In this document: positions 1 to 7,482 of the stretch, piece by piece
Layout of the letters: the number at the start of each line of letters is the position of its first letter
How positions within the stretch are numbered: position 1 is the first letter of the stretch
Origin: Paludibacter sp.
Lineage (GTDB): Bacteria > Bacteroidota > Bacteroidia > Bacteroidales > Paludibacteraceae
Length of the DNA: 41,304 nucleotides
Direction: 5' to 3'
NCBI GenBank assembly: GCA_028692715.1
Contig: JAQUWU010000041.1
Coordinates: 1-41,304 of the forward strand
The notes under the pieces: model-generated
Databases searched by the model: none
What the model was told of the DNA's origin: nothing
Seen by the model: only the letters and a program-made list of their open reading frames with translations
Made by a program: the position numbers and the translations under genes

Positions 1-266
1 TGTCCGCGCGCCCATGACGATTCATCAGAATATCCCTGAGCTGTACATTTGCTACGTACACCACCTTTAATTTTATCGTAATCAACCACATGATAACTAC
101 ATGTTATGTATAATAGCTTCGGAGTTGTTTTTTTCTGGCGCAAATCAGGTACAGTGGTGGCGGTTGGAGTGCCTGATACCTTTTTTGCAACCCCCTAGCC
201 CCCTTGGGAAGGGGGTACTGCAAAAAGTGTGACAGAAAAAAACAACAGAAGGGTTGATTGTGCGGA

Positions 267-324
267 GGCAGGCAAAAAAACTGTGCAAACCCAGAGGAAC
301 GAGGGGTGAGGATTTTTGCCTGCC
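267..324. repeat. 12-bp inverted repeat
   Basis: The arms GGCAGGCAAAAA (267-278) and TTTTTGCCTGCC (313-324) are perfect complements separated by 34 nt. The function is unknown; it may be a remnant of a small mobile element end. Confidence 0.5.
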
Positions 325-382
325 GGTGCTTGCCATGCGGAGCTGCCCGTAATTAACTTACAGGCGAAGCCTGACCGCATTA

Positions 383-409
383 AAATCGTCCGACACTGTC
401 GGACGATTT
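383..409. terminator. strong hairpin with T-tract (terminator-like), copy 1 of a hairpin family
   Basis: A 13-base arm AAATCGTCCGACA is followed, after one base, by its exact complement. On the plus strand it runs into a long T-tract (410-420), the form of an intrinsic terminator. On the minus strand, the direction of rloB, it is followed only by TTTTAA. Its core (387-405) is related to hairpins at 423-441 and 2367-2385. Confidence 0.6.
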
Positions 410-422
410 GTTTTTTTTATTT

Positions 423-441
423 CGCCAGTCAGCGACTGACG
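423..441 (-). repeat. hairpin family copy 2, just after the rloB stop
   Basis: On the minus strand this reads CGTCAGTCGCTGACTGGCG, an 8-bp stem with one G-T pair. It differs from the 2367-2385 copy at three of 19 positions, and two of those differences are a compensating pair that keeps the stem. It lies three bases past the rloB stop codon. Confidence 0.55.
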
Positions 442-443
442 AT

Positions 444-1007
444 TTACTCACTTTCTTTACTCATTTTCACCTCATCTAAATTCTGAATCAAAAGATTAAT
501 TTGAGTAGACGGATTTTCATGTATTTTTAGTTTACTTGCTCTATGCAAAGCCTTTTCGTGTTTCTCAACAAGTTTTTCTTTTAATTTAGCATCAATAATG
601 CCTTTTTTATAGGCTTTATGGTGCTCCTTTAACTTTGAATTACATTCTGATGTAGTTATTGCTGATTTTTGTTCCTGATAATGGAGCAAAAACCACAACT
701 CAAAACATGGATTTGACGCAATTATTATTGCATCAGGAATTTTCTGAAGTTTTGAAAGCATTTCCGGCACATCCAAATCATATATCAGAAAAGTTTTGTC
801 TTTCGAGTGGTTTATTTTCGTTTTCTTATAATTACTGATATAGTCTGAGGTAATACGATTACCGGCAACCTTCGCATCAATGACTATTGGCAAACGGTAT
901 TTTGTTCTCAAATAACAGATATATTTTTCTTCGGTTTCGCCTTCGCAAAATACAAAGAAAGTAGGATTAATTGATTTTCCTTTGGGTATTCTATTTGTGC
1001 GGCTCAT
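444..1007 (-). CDS. rloB: RloB-like protein (partner of RloA; AbiL-type defence)
   Basis: The 187-residue protein matches the RloB family in layout. The N-terminal strand FFVFCEGETEEKYI (about residues 17-30) carries the acidic cluster of a TOPRIM-like fold. An acidic IYDLD motif follows near residue 76, then NPCFELWFLLHY near residue 100, and the C-terminal third is charged and helical. RloB occurs beside RloA in restriction loci, and the pair corresponds to the AbiL phage abortive-infection type. The start lies inside the end of the upstream rloA (17-bp overlap), which implies translational coupling. The TOPRIM-like acidic residues suggest a nucleic-acid-cutting effector; that activity is inferred. 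Family assignment is confident, mechanism is not. Confidence 0.85.
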   Translation of the reverse strand: MSRTNRIPKGKSINPTFFVFCEGETEEKYICYLRTKYRLPIVIDAKVAGNRITSDYISNYKKTKINHSKDKTFLIYDLDVPEMLSKLQKIPDAIIIASNPCFELWFLLHYQEQKSAITTSECNSKLKEHHKAYKKGIIDAKLKEKLVEKHEKALHRASKLKIHENPSTQINLLIQNLDEVKMSKESE

Positions 1008-2256
1008 TCAAAAAGTTTTTAATGTTCTCTAATGAGTCATCAATATACGGAATAGCGTCAAAACGACCTTGAAGGTAAGCTTTCTCAACATCCATTGTGT
1101 CTCTAAAATCTTTATAATCAAATAAGGAATATAAATCGCTTGAAGCATCATCCTTTTTATTTACAAAATAGATTTGATCCTTTCTCAACTTATTCAGATT
1201 TAATAAATTTGTATTGTGAGTTGTATAAATCAATTGAGCAGAATTACTGGCATGGAACAAACTAACAATGTATTCTACAATTTTATTGTGCAAACTATTC
1301 TCTATTTCATCAATTAACAGTATTTTATTATTCTTGACTATATCCAAAAGAGTCAGCATAATATAAAACAATACTTGAGTTCCTTGTGATTCTTCACTTA
1401 GGAAATCAAATGATACATTTGGATTTGATTTATGAAAAGTAGTTATTTTGACATGTTGTTGCTGAACATCTTCAATTGAAGCTTTATTGGTTGCAAAATC
1501 TGCATTTAGATTTTTTCCCGAACGAACTTCTTTACTCAACCTAATATCAATAATGTCGCTGTCGGCTATTTGTAAAGCCCGAAGTAAATCAATCCGATTT
1601 TGTTTATATAGGTCCTCTACCGATAAAGCATTATAACCGATATAACCAAGAATGAATTTTTCATTGAAAAAACGAAATATTTCCTTTGGCAACTCCCTGT
1701 CCATTTGACTGGCTCGAGAAATATAAAGTGTTTTACGAGAAGTATTCTCAGCCACATCTAAAGGTTTTTTTATTACAGAAGAGAATGAATAAATACTTGC
1801 CTTATCTTTGCCTATGCTCTCATCACGGGTGAAAACCTTTGCACGTCTGCCATTCGGATAATAATAAAGAGATTCAGTGATTATCTCACTTAGTTTTAGC
1901 GAAAAAGAGTATTCATATTCAACTCCGTTACTAACAAAACGGATAAGAAAAGAGCTCGGTTTATTCTGATAACCATTAAATTTGAATGGTTTGAAATTAA
2001 AGACTGCATTTTCATTGTGTGTATGCGACATAAAAATCATACTCGCACAAAACCGAATCGCTTTTATTATATTACTTTTCCCTGAAGCGTTAGCACCGTA
2101 CAAAACAACGGTTTTTAAAACTGAGATTTCGTCATAATTAAAAACATTATCTTCAAGTTCTTGAGATTTTTGTGTTTTTAAGTTGGCAGCTTGCAAATCG
2201 AGAACAATTTCATCTTTTATAGAGAAAAAATTACTCAAACGTATTTCTAAAATCAT
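991..2256 (-). CDS. rloA: RloA-like AAA/ABC-type ATPase (AbiL-type defence)
   Basis: The 421-residue protein has the architecture of SMC/ABC-like AAA ATPases of defence systems. Residues 1-17 have the typical LSNFFSIKDEIVLDL opening. The Walker A motif is GANASGKS near residue 54. The signature-like segment SEESQGTQ, Walker B with catalytic glutamate LLIDEIENSLH and the H-loop TTHNTNLL lie in the last third. There is no membrane segment or signal peptide, so it is cytosolic. It overlaps rloB by 17 bp in the same direction and would act as the sensor or motor of the pair. A TAnnTTTG box lies about 30 nt upstream of the start. The family call is firm; phage specificity is unknown. Confidence 0.88.
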   Translation of the reverse strand: MILEIRLSNFFSIKDEIVLDLQAANLKTQKSQELEDNVFNYDEISVLKTVVLYGANASGKSNIIKAIRFCASMIFMSHTHNENAVFNFKPFKFNGYQNKPSSFLIRFVSNGVEYEYSFSLKLSEIITESLYYYPNGRRAKVFTRDESIGKDKASIYSFSSVIKKPLDVAENTSRKTLYISRASQMDRELPKEIFRFFNEKFILGYIGYNALSVEDLYKQNRIDLLRALQIADSDIIDIRLSKEVRSGKNLNADFATNKASIEDVQQQHVKITTFHKSNPNVSFDFLSEESQGTQVLFYIMLTLLDIVKNNKILLIDEIENSLHNKIVEYIVSLFHASNSAQLIYTTHNTNLLNLNKLRKDQIYFVNKKDDASSDLYSLFDYKDFRDTMDVEKAYLQGRFDAIPYIDDSLENIKNFLNEPHK

Positions 2257-2284
2257 TTTAATGTTGTATTTTGAAATTATTTTG

Positions 2285-2292
2285 CAAATATA
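2285..2292 (-). promoter_or_regulatory. probable -7 box of the rloAB promoter
   Basis: The minus strand reads TATATTTG, an exact match to the Bacteroidota -7 consensus TAnnTTTG, about 29 nt upstream of the rloA start. I see no clear -33 TTTG at the usual distance, so this is moderate evidence. Confidence 0.45.
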
Positions 2293-2366
2293 ACCAATAA
2301 AATCACATTATGTTCATTTTTATTATTATTTATCAATTTATTTTGAACGAGTTTTTAAATTGAAAT

Positions 2367-2385
2367 CGTCAGACACTGTCTGGCG
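2367..2385 (+). repeat. hairpin family copy 3, upstream of rloA
   Basis: CGTCAGACACTGTCTGGCG forms a stem like that at 387-405 and, on the other strand, 423-441. AAATCGTC precedes the stem in all three. The rloAB cassette therefore has copies of one hairpin family on both sides. Confidence 0.6.
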
Positions 2386-2753
2386 AATTTGGCAGATCGT
2401 GTTTTTTGAAAGAATGCCTGCTCAAACTTTTAAACTTGATACTATAACTACAACTCAAATCCTCCTAAAGTCAGAGATATCTTATCAATCAGCTTACTCC
2501 CTTTTTCTACCCAACTTGCTCCCTTATCAAAATCAACGAATTATAACTTGTTGTTTTTCAGAAATAAAAGAATTCTATACTTACTCCTTTTTCTCGACCA
2601 TCTTAGACCATTCTGAGAAACAGCACATCGAGATTTGTGATCTAAAGTTATAATTGCAGATAAAATATAGTATCCATTGTTCAACCCCGTCCGGGGTTGG
2701 TGTGAGAGGGTAGATCTCATCCCCCAGTTGCGCTTCACTTAGACCTCACCCAA

Positions 2754-2773
2754 CCCTCTCCTTGATGAGAGGG
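2754..2773. terminator. CCCTCTC/GAGAGGG hairpin downstream of the primase gene
   Basis: A perfect 7-bp stem with a 6-nt loop lies about 60 nt past the primase stop. There is no clear T-tract on the minus strand, so it may be a repeat hairpin and not a working terminator. Confidence 0.3.
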
Positions 2774-2832
2774 AGTAAGAGGGGTTACTCACATTTAGCC
2801 ACTCCGTGGCAAAGACATATTTTAATACAACC

Positions 2833-4905
2833 CTAACTATGACCAATCACAAAGTAGTTCGCTTTTGAAGGGTCTTTAAGGATAATGCTTTTTTCGCGCA
2901 TGAATTTGATATAGCCTTTGGCGGTACGCTCTTTTACATCCAGATATTCTTGTAGCTTATCGGTTAGTTCCTGATAGGTGTAGTAGCGTTTTTGTGCGAA
3001 GATTGTTTTGGCGGTGGTGGTAAGTTCGTTTTCCTTGCGCTTTTCTTTTTCTTCCTTGGTTTTTTCGCCTAAATAAACATGCATTTCTTCTTTTTTGTCC
3101 CAAGCAAACTGAATAAGTGGCACATCTAAGGGGCTGCCGTCACGCACTTTCAACACTTTTACTACTGAGACCCCGGGTTGGTCGTCTTTTTCAATAGAGA
3201 GAATGCCTGCGGATTTTCGCTGGAGTTCCGAACCTAAGTGTCCGCGAAGCTTTAACCCGTTAGGGACAAAGTGAAGTACACAGACAATGCAGGTTTGGTA
3301 TATTCCGGCTAGTCGGTATAGTTCGTCGACAATCCGGATACTCTCTGCCTCATCATTGGCCGAATGGATTAAATCGGCAATACCGTCGATAATTACTAAA
3401 TGAATTCCGCCAAATTCATAAAAGAATTTATCCATACTTTGGATTATTGCTTGCAATCTTTCCTTTCGGGACATTCCAGTGAGACAATAGGCTCTGAAGC
3501 TTTCCGGAAAATGTTTCAGCTTTGCCCGTTTGAGACTGTTCATGGTGTTCTTATAAAGCTGTAATTCTGATTGTTCGGTATCATAAAGCAGAACGGCTTT
3601 ACTTTGCCGGTTAGGTTTGATACGAGTTCCCAAGGTATCAATTTCTTCGTCCTCGGTATTCAATGTGCCTGCAACCAAGGCGCAGATATAGTTACTTTTA
3701 CCTGTCCCCTCTCCTCCTGTGATACAACACAGATTGCCTTGTGTACCAAGCGGGACTTTATTAATGGATATTATCATTTCGGCTGATATTGGTGGTTTGG
3801 TGAAATCAATTTCGCATGATTTTAATACTGCCATGGTTTCGGCATAAATAATGTCTAAAAATTGTATAAACAATTTTTGAAAATCTTCTTTCGAATTTCC
3901 GAGTTTGAAATAGTCGGAAATATCTTTCTCCTCTTTGCTTCCTTTTAAAGGAAGTACCATTCTCTTTACTCCCAGCGAAGCTAATTGTTGAACGTGCTTT
4001 TCTGAAGCTTCCAACCCTGTTTTGTCACAGTCGTACAAAATTACAACGTGCTTAAAGCGATAAGACAATTTTCGGATTGTGCTCTGAGGGATATTCGATG
4101 TTTCGCTATTGAAACATATTGCAGTAAAACCTTTAGCGACCAGACTTAGTACGTCTTTTTCACCGCCAGTGATAAAAAGGATATTTCCTTTAGGTGGCAG
4201 CTGCTCCAATCCGAAACAGTATTTGTCACCCAAATCGCCAGCATATTGAAAACGAACAGCCGAAAAAGGTCTATAAAGTTTTAAGTGACGTTTCCCCTGA
4301 TATGCGAAGATTGGTTCTTTATCTGTGGGCGTAAGCTTGTAGGGTTTACCTTCACTATTTTCGGAAACGAATTCTTTTAGCGAAACAACCTGATATCTTT
4401 TCAGGAATTCAAGTGGTATTCCGTATTGTTGCCAATAAGTCAATTCAAGTTTAGAAAATGGTTTGACTTTAATGGAAAACGGTTTGATTGGTTTGGGTTG
4501 TTCTTCTTTAGATTCCAAAATTGGGGACATTGTTGACGTTGAGGACTTTGTGGGCATATTTGACAAGGATTTCGGGAACTGGTTGCTTGAAGCATTATCC
4601 AGTCCCAGGCATAAATCCTGATTTATTTTTTGGAGGATTTCAATGAAACTGTCTGCTTGACGGCAATCAGTTCCCTGTATTTTTCCGACAAAGTGGAAGC
4701 AATCCCCGCTGAAGTTGTCGTTGCCATAGTCTTTCAACTTGTACTGATCATTTGTTCTGTCGAAATATACATTGCACGAAGCTTTTTTGTCTTCGTACAA
4801 TGGATTGAGAAAATTACGCCCGACACGAAACGGAAACGGCAGATAATGTTTGAAGACATTCAAGCCTTTATCTGTCCGTGCGAGTATTTCTTCTTTGCTC
4901 AACAT
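2833..4905 (-). CDS. TOPRIM primase / RecA-like helicase of a mobile element
   Basis: The 690-residue protein has three parts. Residues 1-100 resemble the short zinc-finger-like N-terminal region of Bacteroidota element primases. A TOPRIM domain (about 240-330) shows TGGEKDVLSL with E249 and DCDKTG near residue 292. A RecA/RepA-like ATPase (about 375-600) has Walker A GGEGTGKS (397-404) and Walker B LVIIDG with D507. A charged, helical C-terminus follows. Such proteins serve replication of plasmids, phages and mobilizable transposons by priming and unwinding DNA. It overlaps the upstream helix-turn-helix gene by 38 bp, so the two are co-transcribed. No relaxase or integrase accompanies it, which suggests a reduced element. 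Confidence 0.8.
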   Translation of the reverse strand: MLSKEEILARTDKGLNVFKHYLPFPFRVGRNFLNPLYEDKKASCNVYFDRTNDQYKLKDYGNDNFSGDCFHFVGKIQGTDCRQADSFIEILQKINQDLCLGLDNASSNQFPKSLSNMPTKSSTSTMSPILESKEEQPKPIKPFSIKVKPFSKLELTYWQQYGIPLEFLKRYQVVSLKEFVSENSEGKPYKLTPTDKEPIFAYQGKRHLKLYRPFSAVRFQYAGDLGDKYCFGLEQLPPKGNILFITGGEKDVLSLVAKGFTAICFNSETSNIPQSTIRKLSYRFKHVVILYDCDKTGLEASEKHVQQLASLGVKRMVLPLKGSKEEKDISDYFKLGNSKEDFQKLFIQFLDIIYAETMAVLKSCEIDFTKPPISAEMIISINKVPLGTQGNLCCITGGEGTGKSNYICALVAGTLNTEDEEIDTLGTRIKPNRQSKAVLLYDTEQSELQLYKNTMNSLKRAKLKHFPESFRAYCLTGMSRKERLQAIIQSMDKFFYEFGGIHLVIIDGIADLIHSANDEAESIRIVDELYRLAGIYQTCIVCVLHFVPNGLKLRGHLGSELQRKSAGILSIEKDDQPGVSVVKVLKVRDGSPLDVPLIQFAWDKKEEMHVYLGEKTKEEKEKRKENELTTTAKTIFAQKRYYTYQELTDKLQEYLDVKERTAKGYIKFMREKSIILKDPSKANYFVIGHS

Positions 4906-5224
4906 ATGTTTTGTGACTTTGAATTAGGTCATCGAGTGCTTCCTGATTGCTTTTTACCAATCGTTCTTTCAACATACGTTTGACCTCGGCAATGGTGTAA
5001 TAGGTTTTGCCCGAAATGATAGAATAAGAAACAAGTCCCTTAGTGCGAAGGCGTTGAAGTGTACGTTCACTTATTTTCAAGAATGTGCAAACTTCATAAC
5101 CATCCACCCAAGCTTCTTCTTCGTTGATTTCTTCAGGTTGATAGTTGACTACAAATTTGGCAATGGTGTTGACCTTTTCCATGAGGTCTTTGAATGCTTT
5201 TGATTCGATTGTTATTACTTCCAT
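4868..5224 (-). CDS. helix-turn-helix DNA-binding protein (excisionase-like), 118 aa
   Basis: After a leading helix (1-35), residues about 40-95 form a MerR/excisionase-type winged helix of the HTH_17 kind: a hydrophobic VDGYEVCTFLKISERTLQRL helix-turn-helix and a wing with KTYYTIAEVKRML. Small proteins of this type open the regulatory or excision module of Bacteroidota integrative elements, usually as pairs upstream of a TOPRIM primase, as here. The 3' end overlaps the primase start by 38 bp, so the order and reading frame are fixed. The exact target site is unknown. Confidence 0.75.
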   Translation of the reverse strand: MEVITIESKAFKDLMEKVNTIAKFVVNYQPEEINEEEAWVDGYEVCTFLKISERTLQRLRTKGLVSYSIISGKTYYTIAEVKRMLKERLVKSNQEALDDLIQSHKTYVEQRRNTRTDR

Positions 5225-5296
5225 GAGATTATTCAGATAATATAATTATTCGTATCATGATAACACTTTACATTTTAATTACTACAGTTCAAATAC

Positions 5297-5566
5297 TTAT
5301 TGTTTTATGTTTTTGGAGAGGAGTTTCTCTATACATTCAAGATCATAATAGTACGTTCCTCCAATTTTGGTGTAAGGCAAAGTTCCATTTGCACGTAATG
5401 TTTGCAATGTACCAGGAGACACATTGAGCAGGGCTCTAACTTCAGAGGATTTAAGCCATTTTTTTGCTTTTGTTTCTCCTTTATTTTCAAATAATCGGAT
5501 AATTTCTTCGAGCAATTCCATCTTGAATTCCCGAAGATCATCGGTAGTTATAATTTGTGCTGGCAT
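5297..5566 (-). CDS. helix-turn-helix DNA-binding protein (excisionase-like), 89 aa
   Basis: This is a second small HTH_17 protein. Residues about 38-85 carry WLKSSEVRALLNVSPGTLQTL followed by a wing with TYYYDLECIEKLL. It is shorter than its 118-aa neighbour but has the same fold, and lies 72 bp upstream of it in the same direction. The pair plus the primase is the conserved regulatory and replication module of many Bacteroidota mobilizable or conjugative elements. A role in element excision or control of neighbouring genes is inferred from family and context. Confidence 0.75.
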   Translation of the reverse strand: MPAQIITTDDLREFKMELLEEIIRLFENKGETKAKKWLKSSEVRALLNVSPGTLQTLRANGTLPYTKIGGTYYYDLECIEKLLSKNIKQ

Positions 5567-5663
5567 GGCAGTTTAATTAATAATTGATAATGAAAAATGA
5601 CATTATAGACACCTTATAAATGGATTATATTAAGTCCTATTTTCTGGATTAATATTTGATTAA

Positions 5664-6200
5664 TTAATCGTTGAATGATAAAGCCCGAATAATCCAGCCA
5701 TAGAGATATTTTTTGTTGAGAGGTCGTTTTTTGATAATAGCCATGAAATAGTTGATTTTGGAGACAGTGAAAACTGCCTGAAAATATCCAAAGTCTATGG
5801 AATTTATTTTATTGAGTGTTTGTTCTCCAATTATCCCATCTCTTTTCGTCCCAACAATTGATTGTACCAGACGGACAGAGGTGGCAAGGCCAGAGTTAAC
5901 TGCAAAGTCAAAAACCGAATCGGCTGAAGTTTGATTCTGAATTTTTTCAGCATTGAGAGGTGTCCAGAAATTATCGAAATAGAACAGCTCAACTAAGCTC
6001 TGAAGCTGGGGATTGGTGTCGAGTGAGCGTGGAAAATCAGGTTTGCTTTTGAAGCGGTCAATAAGTGTCCAACCTAACCAAGTACCATGCGAGTTCCGAG
6101 CAATACCTTTATAAGTTTCACCACCCAAATCATCGGGATCGTTGGCATAACCGCCTTCGTGAGAAAGCACTTTTATAAGTGCTAAATTGAATTTTGCCAT
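5664..6200 (-). CDS. GH108 phage-type lysozyme (N-acetylmuramidase)
   Basis: The 178-residue protein opens with LIKVLSHEGGYANDPDDLGG (residues 8-27), the signature of glycoside hydrolase family 108, with E15 as the expected catalytic acid. The C-terminal half (about 90-178) fits the small peptidoglycan-binding domain normally fused to it. It would cleave peptidoglycan glycan strands. There is no signal peptide, as usual for phage endolysins that rely on a holin; no holin gene is visible nearby. Its place between the element HTH genes and rteC suggests a lysin carried by, or left from, a prophage or conjugative element. Family confidence is high; biological role is uncertain. Confidence 0.85.
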   Translation of the reverse strand: MAKFNLALIKVLSHEGGYANDPDDLGGETYKGIARNSHGTWLGWTLIDRFKSKPDFPRSLDTNPQLQSLVELFYFDNFWTPLNAEKIQNQTSADSVFDFAVNSGLATSVRLVQSIVGTKRDGIIGEQTLNKINSIDFGYFQAVFTVSKINYFMAIIKKRPLNKKYLYGWIIRALSFND

Positions 6201-6587
6201 TTTTTAAAATTTTAAAACCAAGAGTAAATACCTTACTCCAATTCTCTCAAGCCTCTATCCGCTTTAGCTTACGCTGACCGTTGGTTCTACAACAGGAGAA
6301 AGAAATAGGATAGTGAATTTTTGAGAGGGAGCATAAAGAGAACTCAATGGTTGTGATTAATAATTGGCAAAGTTCGAGGATTCAAACTGAATTTCTTACC
6401 AAGGTATTACCAACTTGGTGAAAATTTATTATTGTGGAGTTTTATTAAAAATCACAGCTAAATTATGCTTAAGTCTTGCGTTTGGGGTCGGAAATTTATG
6501 AGTTTAAGTGTGAAAAGTATAGAAAATAAAAAAACTACCAAGGTATTATCACCTTGGTAGTTTTTGTCAATAAATTTATTATGGGTT
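6201..6587. other. intergenic stretch between rteC and the lysozyme gene, with two repeated hairpins
   Basis: No gene is supported in these 387 bases. A 22-nt hairpin unit occurs at 6398-6419 and again at 6537-6558 (20 of 22 bases the same). Both copies are followed by a similar AATTTATTAT-rich tail that, in the second copy, runs up to the rteC stop codon. This looks like a partial duplication of the rteC 3' end and terminator. Confidence 0.55.
6530..6565 (-). terminator. rteC transcription terminator
   Basis: A perfect 15-bp stem (arms 6530-6544 and 6551-6565) with a 6-nt loop and A/T outer pairs gives a U-run on either strand. It lies 22 nt past the rteC stop, so it should end the rteC transcript and may work in both directions. 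Confidence 0.8.
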
Positions 6588-7235
6588 TTATGTCTCAAAT
6601 TCTTCATCCATACGTTTTTCGAGGCAATCGGCCAAGTACTTCAAGAAGGCTGTACGATCCTTCTTCCTACTTTTAATAGCAATGTATGTGCGATAATAAT
6701 CGCCTAAATCTATTCCCAATACATTTTGTAATACGTTCATAATTTCTCTTATGTCCGCTTTCCCATCATCTACAACTTTGGCTGCATAAATTCCATAACC
6801 CAGTTCAATGGCAGCAACTTTAGTTCCTGTCCATTTGTTCTTTTGGGTTGCTTGTTTATTCCCAGAATACTCGGATAACCTATCAATCTGTTGTAATTTT
6901 TTATTAAGATAAATCCTTAGCATTTCATTAGAAAGAATCTTAGCAACCTTATAATCGTAACAGGTAGAGAAAGTAGTATCGTTTATAAATTGAGAACTGT
7001 CAACTCCAAGTCTAATGTTGGGTTTTCCTCTACGAAAATAGTAATCGTCTAAATGTGTTGCATTTGAACGATAGTATTGATAAAAATCCAAATTTCTATT
7101 AAAAAAGAATGTCAGGCTATTTAACTCATGTTCATAATAGTTTTTTTGAATAAGATTACTCCCATTGGGTCGTTTAAGCTCAATTGTATATATTTTGTTG
7201 AAATATAATAGCTTACTTAAAACCTGAGGTTTCAT
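6588..7235 (-). CDS. rteC: RteC-type regulator of a conjugative element
   Basis: The 215-residue length equals that of classical RteC from CTnDOT-type conjugative transposons. Family blocks seen are NRNLDFYQYYRSNATHLDDYYF near residue 50, FSTCYDYKVAKIL near residue 90, WTGTKVAAIELGYGIYAA near residue 135, and a C-terminal DLGDYYRTYIAIKSRKKDRT. In CTnDOT, RteC binds upstream of the excision operon and activates it; here no excision genes follow, so the target may lie outside the window or be lost. It is flanked by a strong terminator downstream and 247 non-coding bases upstream. It marks the end of the mobile-element-like segment before the PUL. Confidence 0.88.
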   Translation of the reverse strand: MKPQVLSKLLYFNKIYTIELKRPNGSNLIQKNYYEHELNSLTFFFNRNLDFYQYYRSNATHLDDYYFRRGKPNIRLGVDSSQFINDTTFSTCYDYKVAKILSNEMLRIYLNKKLQQIDRLSEYSGNKQATQKNKWTGTKVAAIELGYGIYAAKVVDDGKADIREIMNVLQNVLGIDLGDYYRTYIAIKSRKKDRTAFLKYLADCLEKRMDEEFET

Positions 7236-7300
7236 TTCCTTAAAAAAACAAATTTCTTACTGCTCATTTTCAAATCCAAATTCAAACAATTTATTTTTCA

Positions 7301-7420
7301 ATGTATATATTCGAACTTGAAGAAATTCAACCATACGCAATGCTTATTCGTTGGAAATATCACATCACTCAGGATCAATGGAAGAAATCTGCTCTGAAAT
7401 TTCTTTCATTATTTGAATAA
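7301..7420 (+). CDS. possible 39-aa small ORF divergent from rteC
   Basis: An ATG-to-TAA frame of 39 codons, beginning MYIFELEEIQPYAMLIRWKY, lies alone on the plus strand between rteC and the sugar kinase gene. Residue composition is protein-like, but there is no clear ribosome-binding site, no promoter match and no recognised family. It could be a small regulator, a fragment of a decayed gene, or chance. Confidence 0.25.
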   Translation: MYIFELEEIQPYAMLIRWKYHITQDQWKKSALKFLSLFE

Positions 7421-7482
7421 ATGTCTCTTTCAAATTTATATTCAAGATAGAGTTTTAAAATCTGCACATTACACAACACACT

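Larger units (their letters stand above)
1..443. other. repeat-rich intergenic stretch downstream of rloB
   Basis: I see no convincing gene here. The short open frames have no recognisable protein features and sit in low-complexity, GC-rich patches unlike the AT-rich surroundings. The stretch holds a C-run/G-run inverted repeat around 190-217, a 12-bp inverted repeat (arms 267-278 and 313-324), a short CAGGC/GCCTG hairpin at 361-373, and two larger hairpins at 383-409 and 423-441 described separately. It looks like a junction built of small dispersed repeats beside a defence cassette. Confidence 0.6.
2257..2832. other. intergenic repeat-rich spacer between rloA and the primase gene
   Basis: No supportable gene is seen. 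The stretch contains the rloAB promoter, a hairpin at 2367-2385 related to those beyond rloB, a 7-bp GC-rich hairpin CAACCCC/GGGGTTG around 2682-2699, and a CCCTCTC/GAGAGGG hairpin at 2754-2773. The 2690-2790 part, with runs such as CCTCACCCAACCCTCTCC, resembles the dispersed intergenic repeats common in Bacteroidota genomes. Two short open frames crossing this area have no coding character. Confidence 0.6.

Noticed and set aside
145-380. Two overlapping short minus-strand frames of 61-63 codons
   Set aside because: They share the same DNA in different frames, lie in inverted repeats and low-complexity runs, and have no recognisable protein signature.
2360-2653. 97-codon plus-strand open frame between rloA and the primase gene
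   Set aside because: It begins inside a structured hairpin, has no motif, signal or family likeness, and crosses a repeat-rich spacer; it looks like a chance frame.
2541-2738. 65-codon minus-strand open frame
   Set aside because: It is translated largely from the GC-rich repeat hairpins at 2682-2740 and has no coding features.
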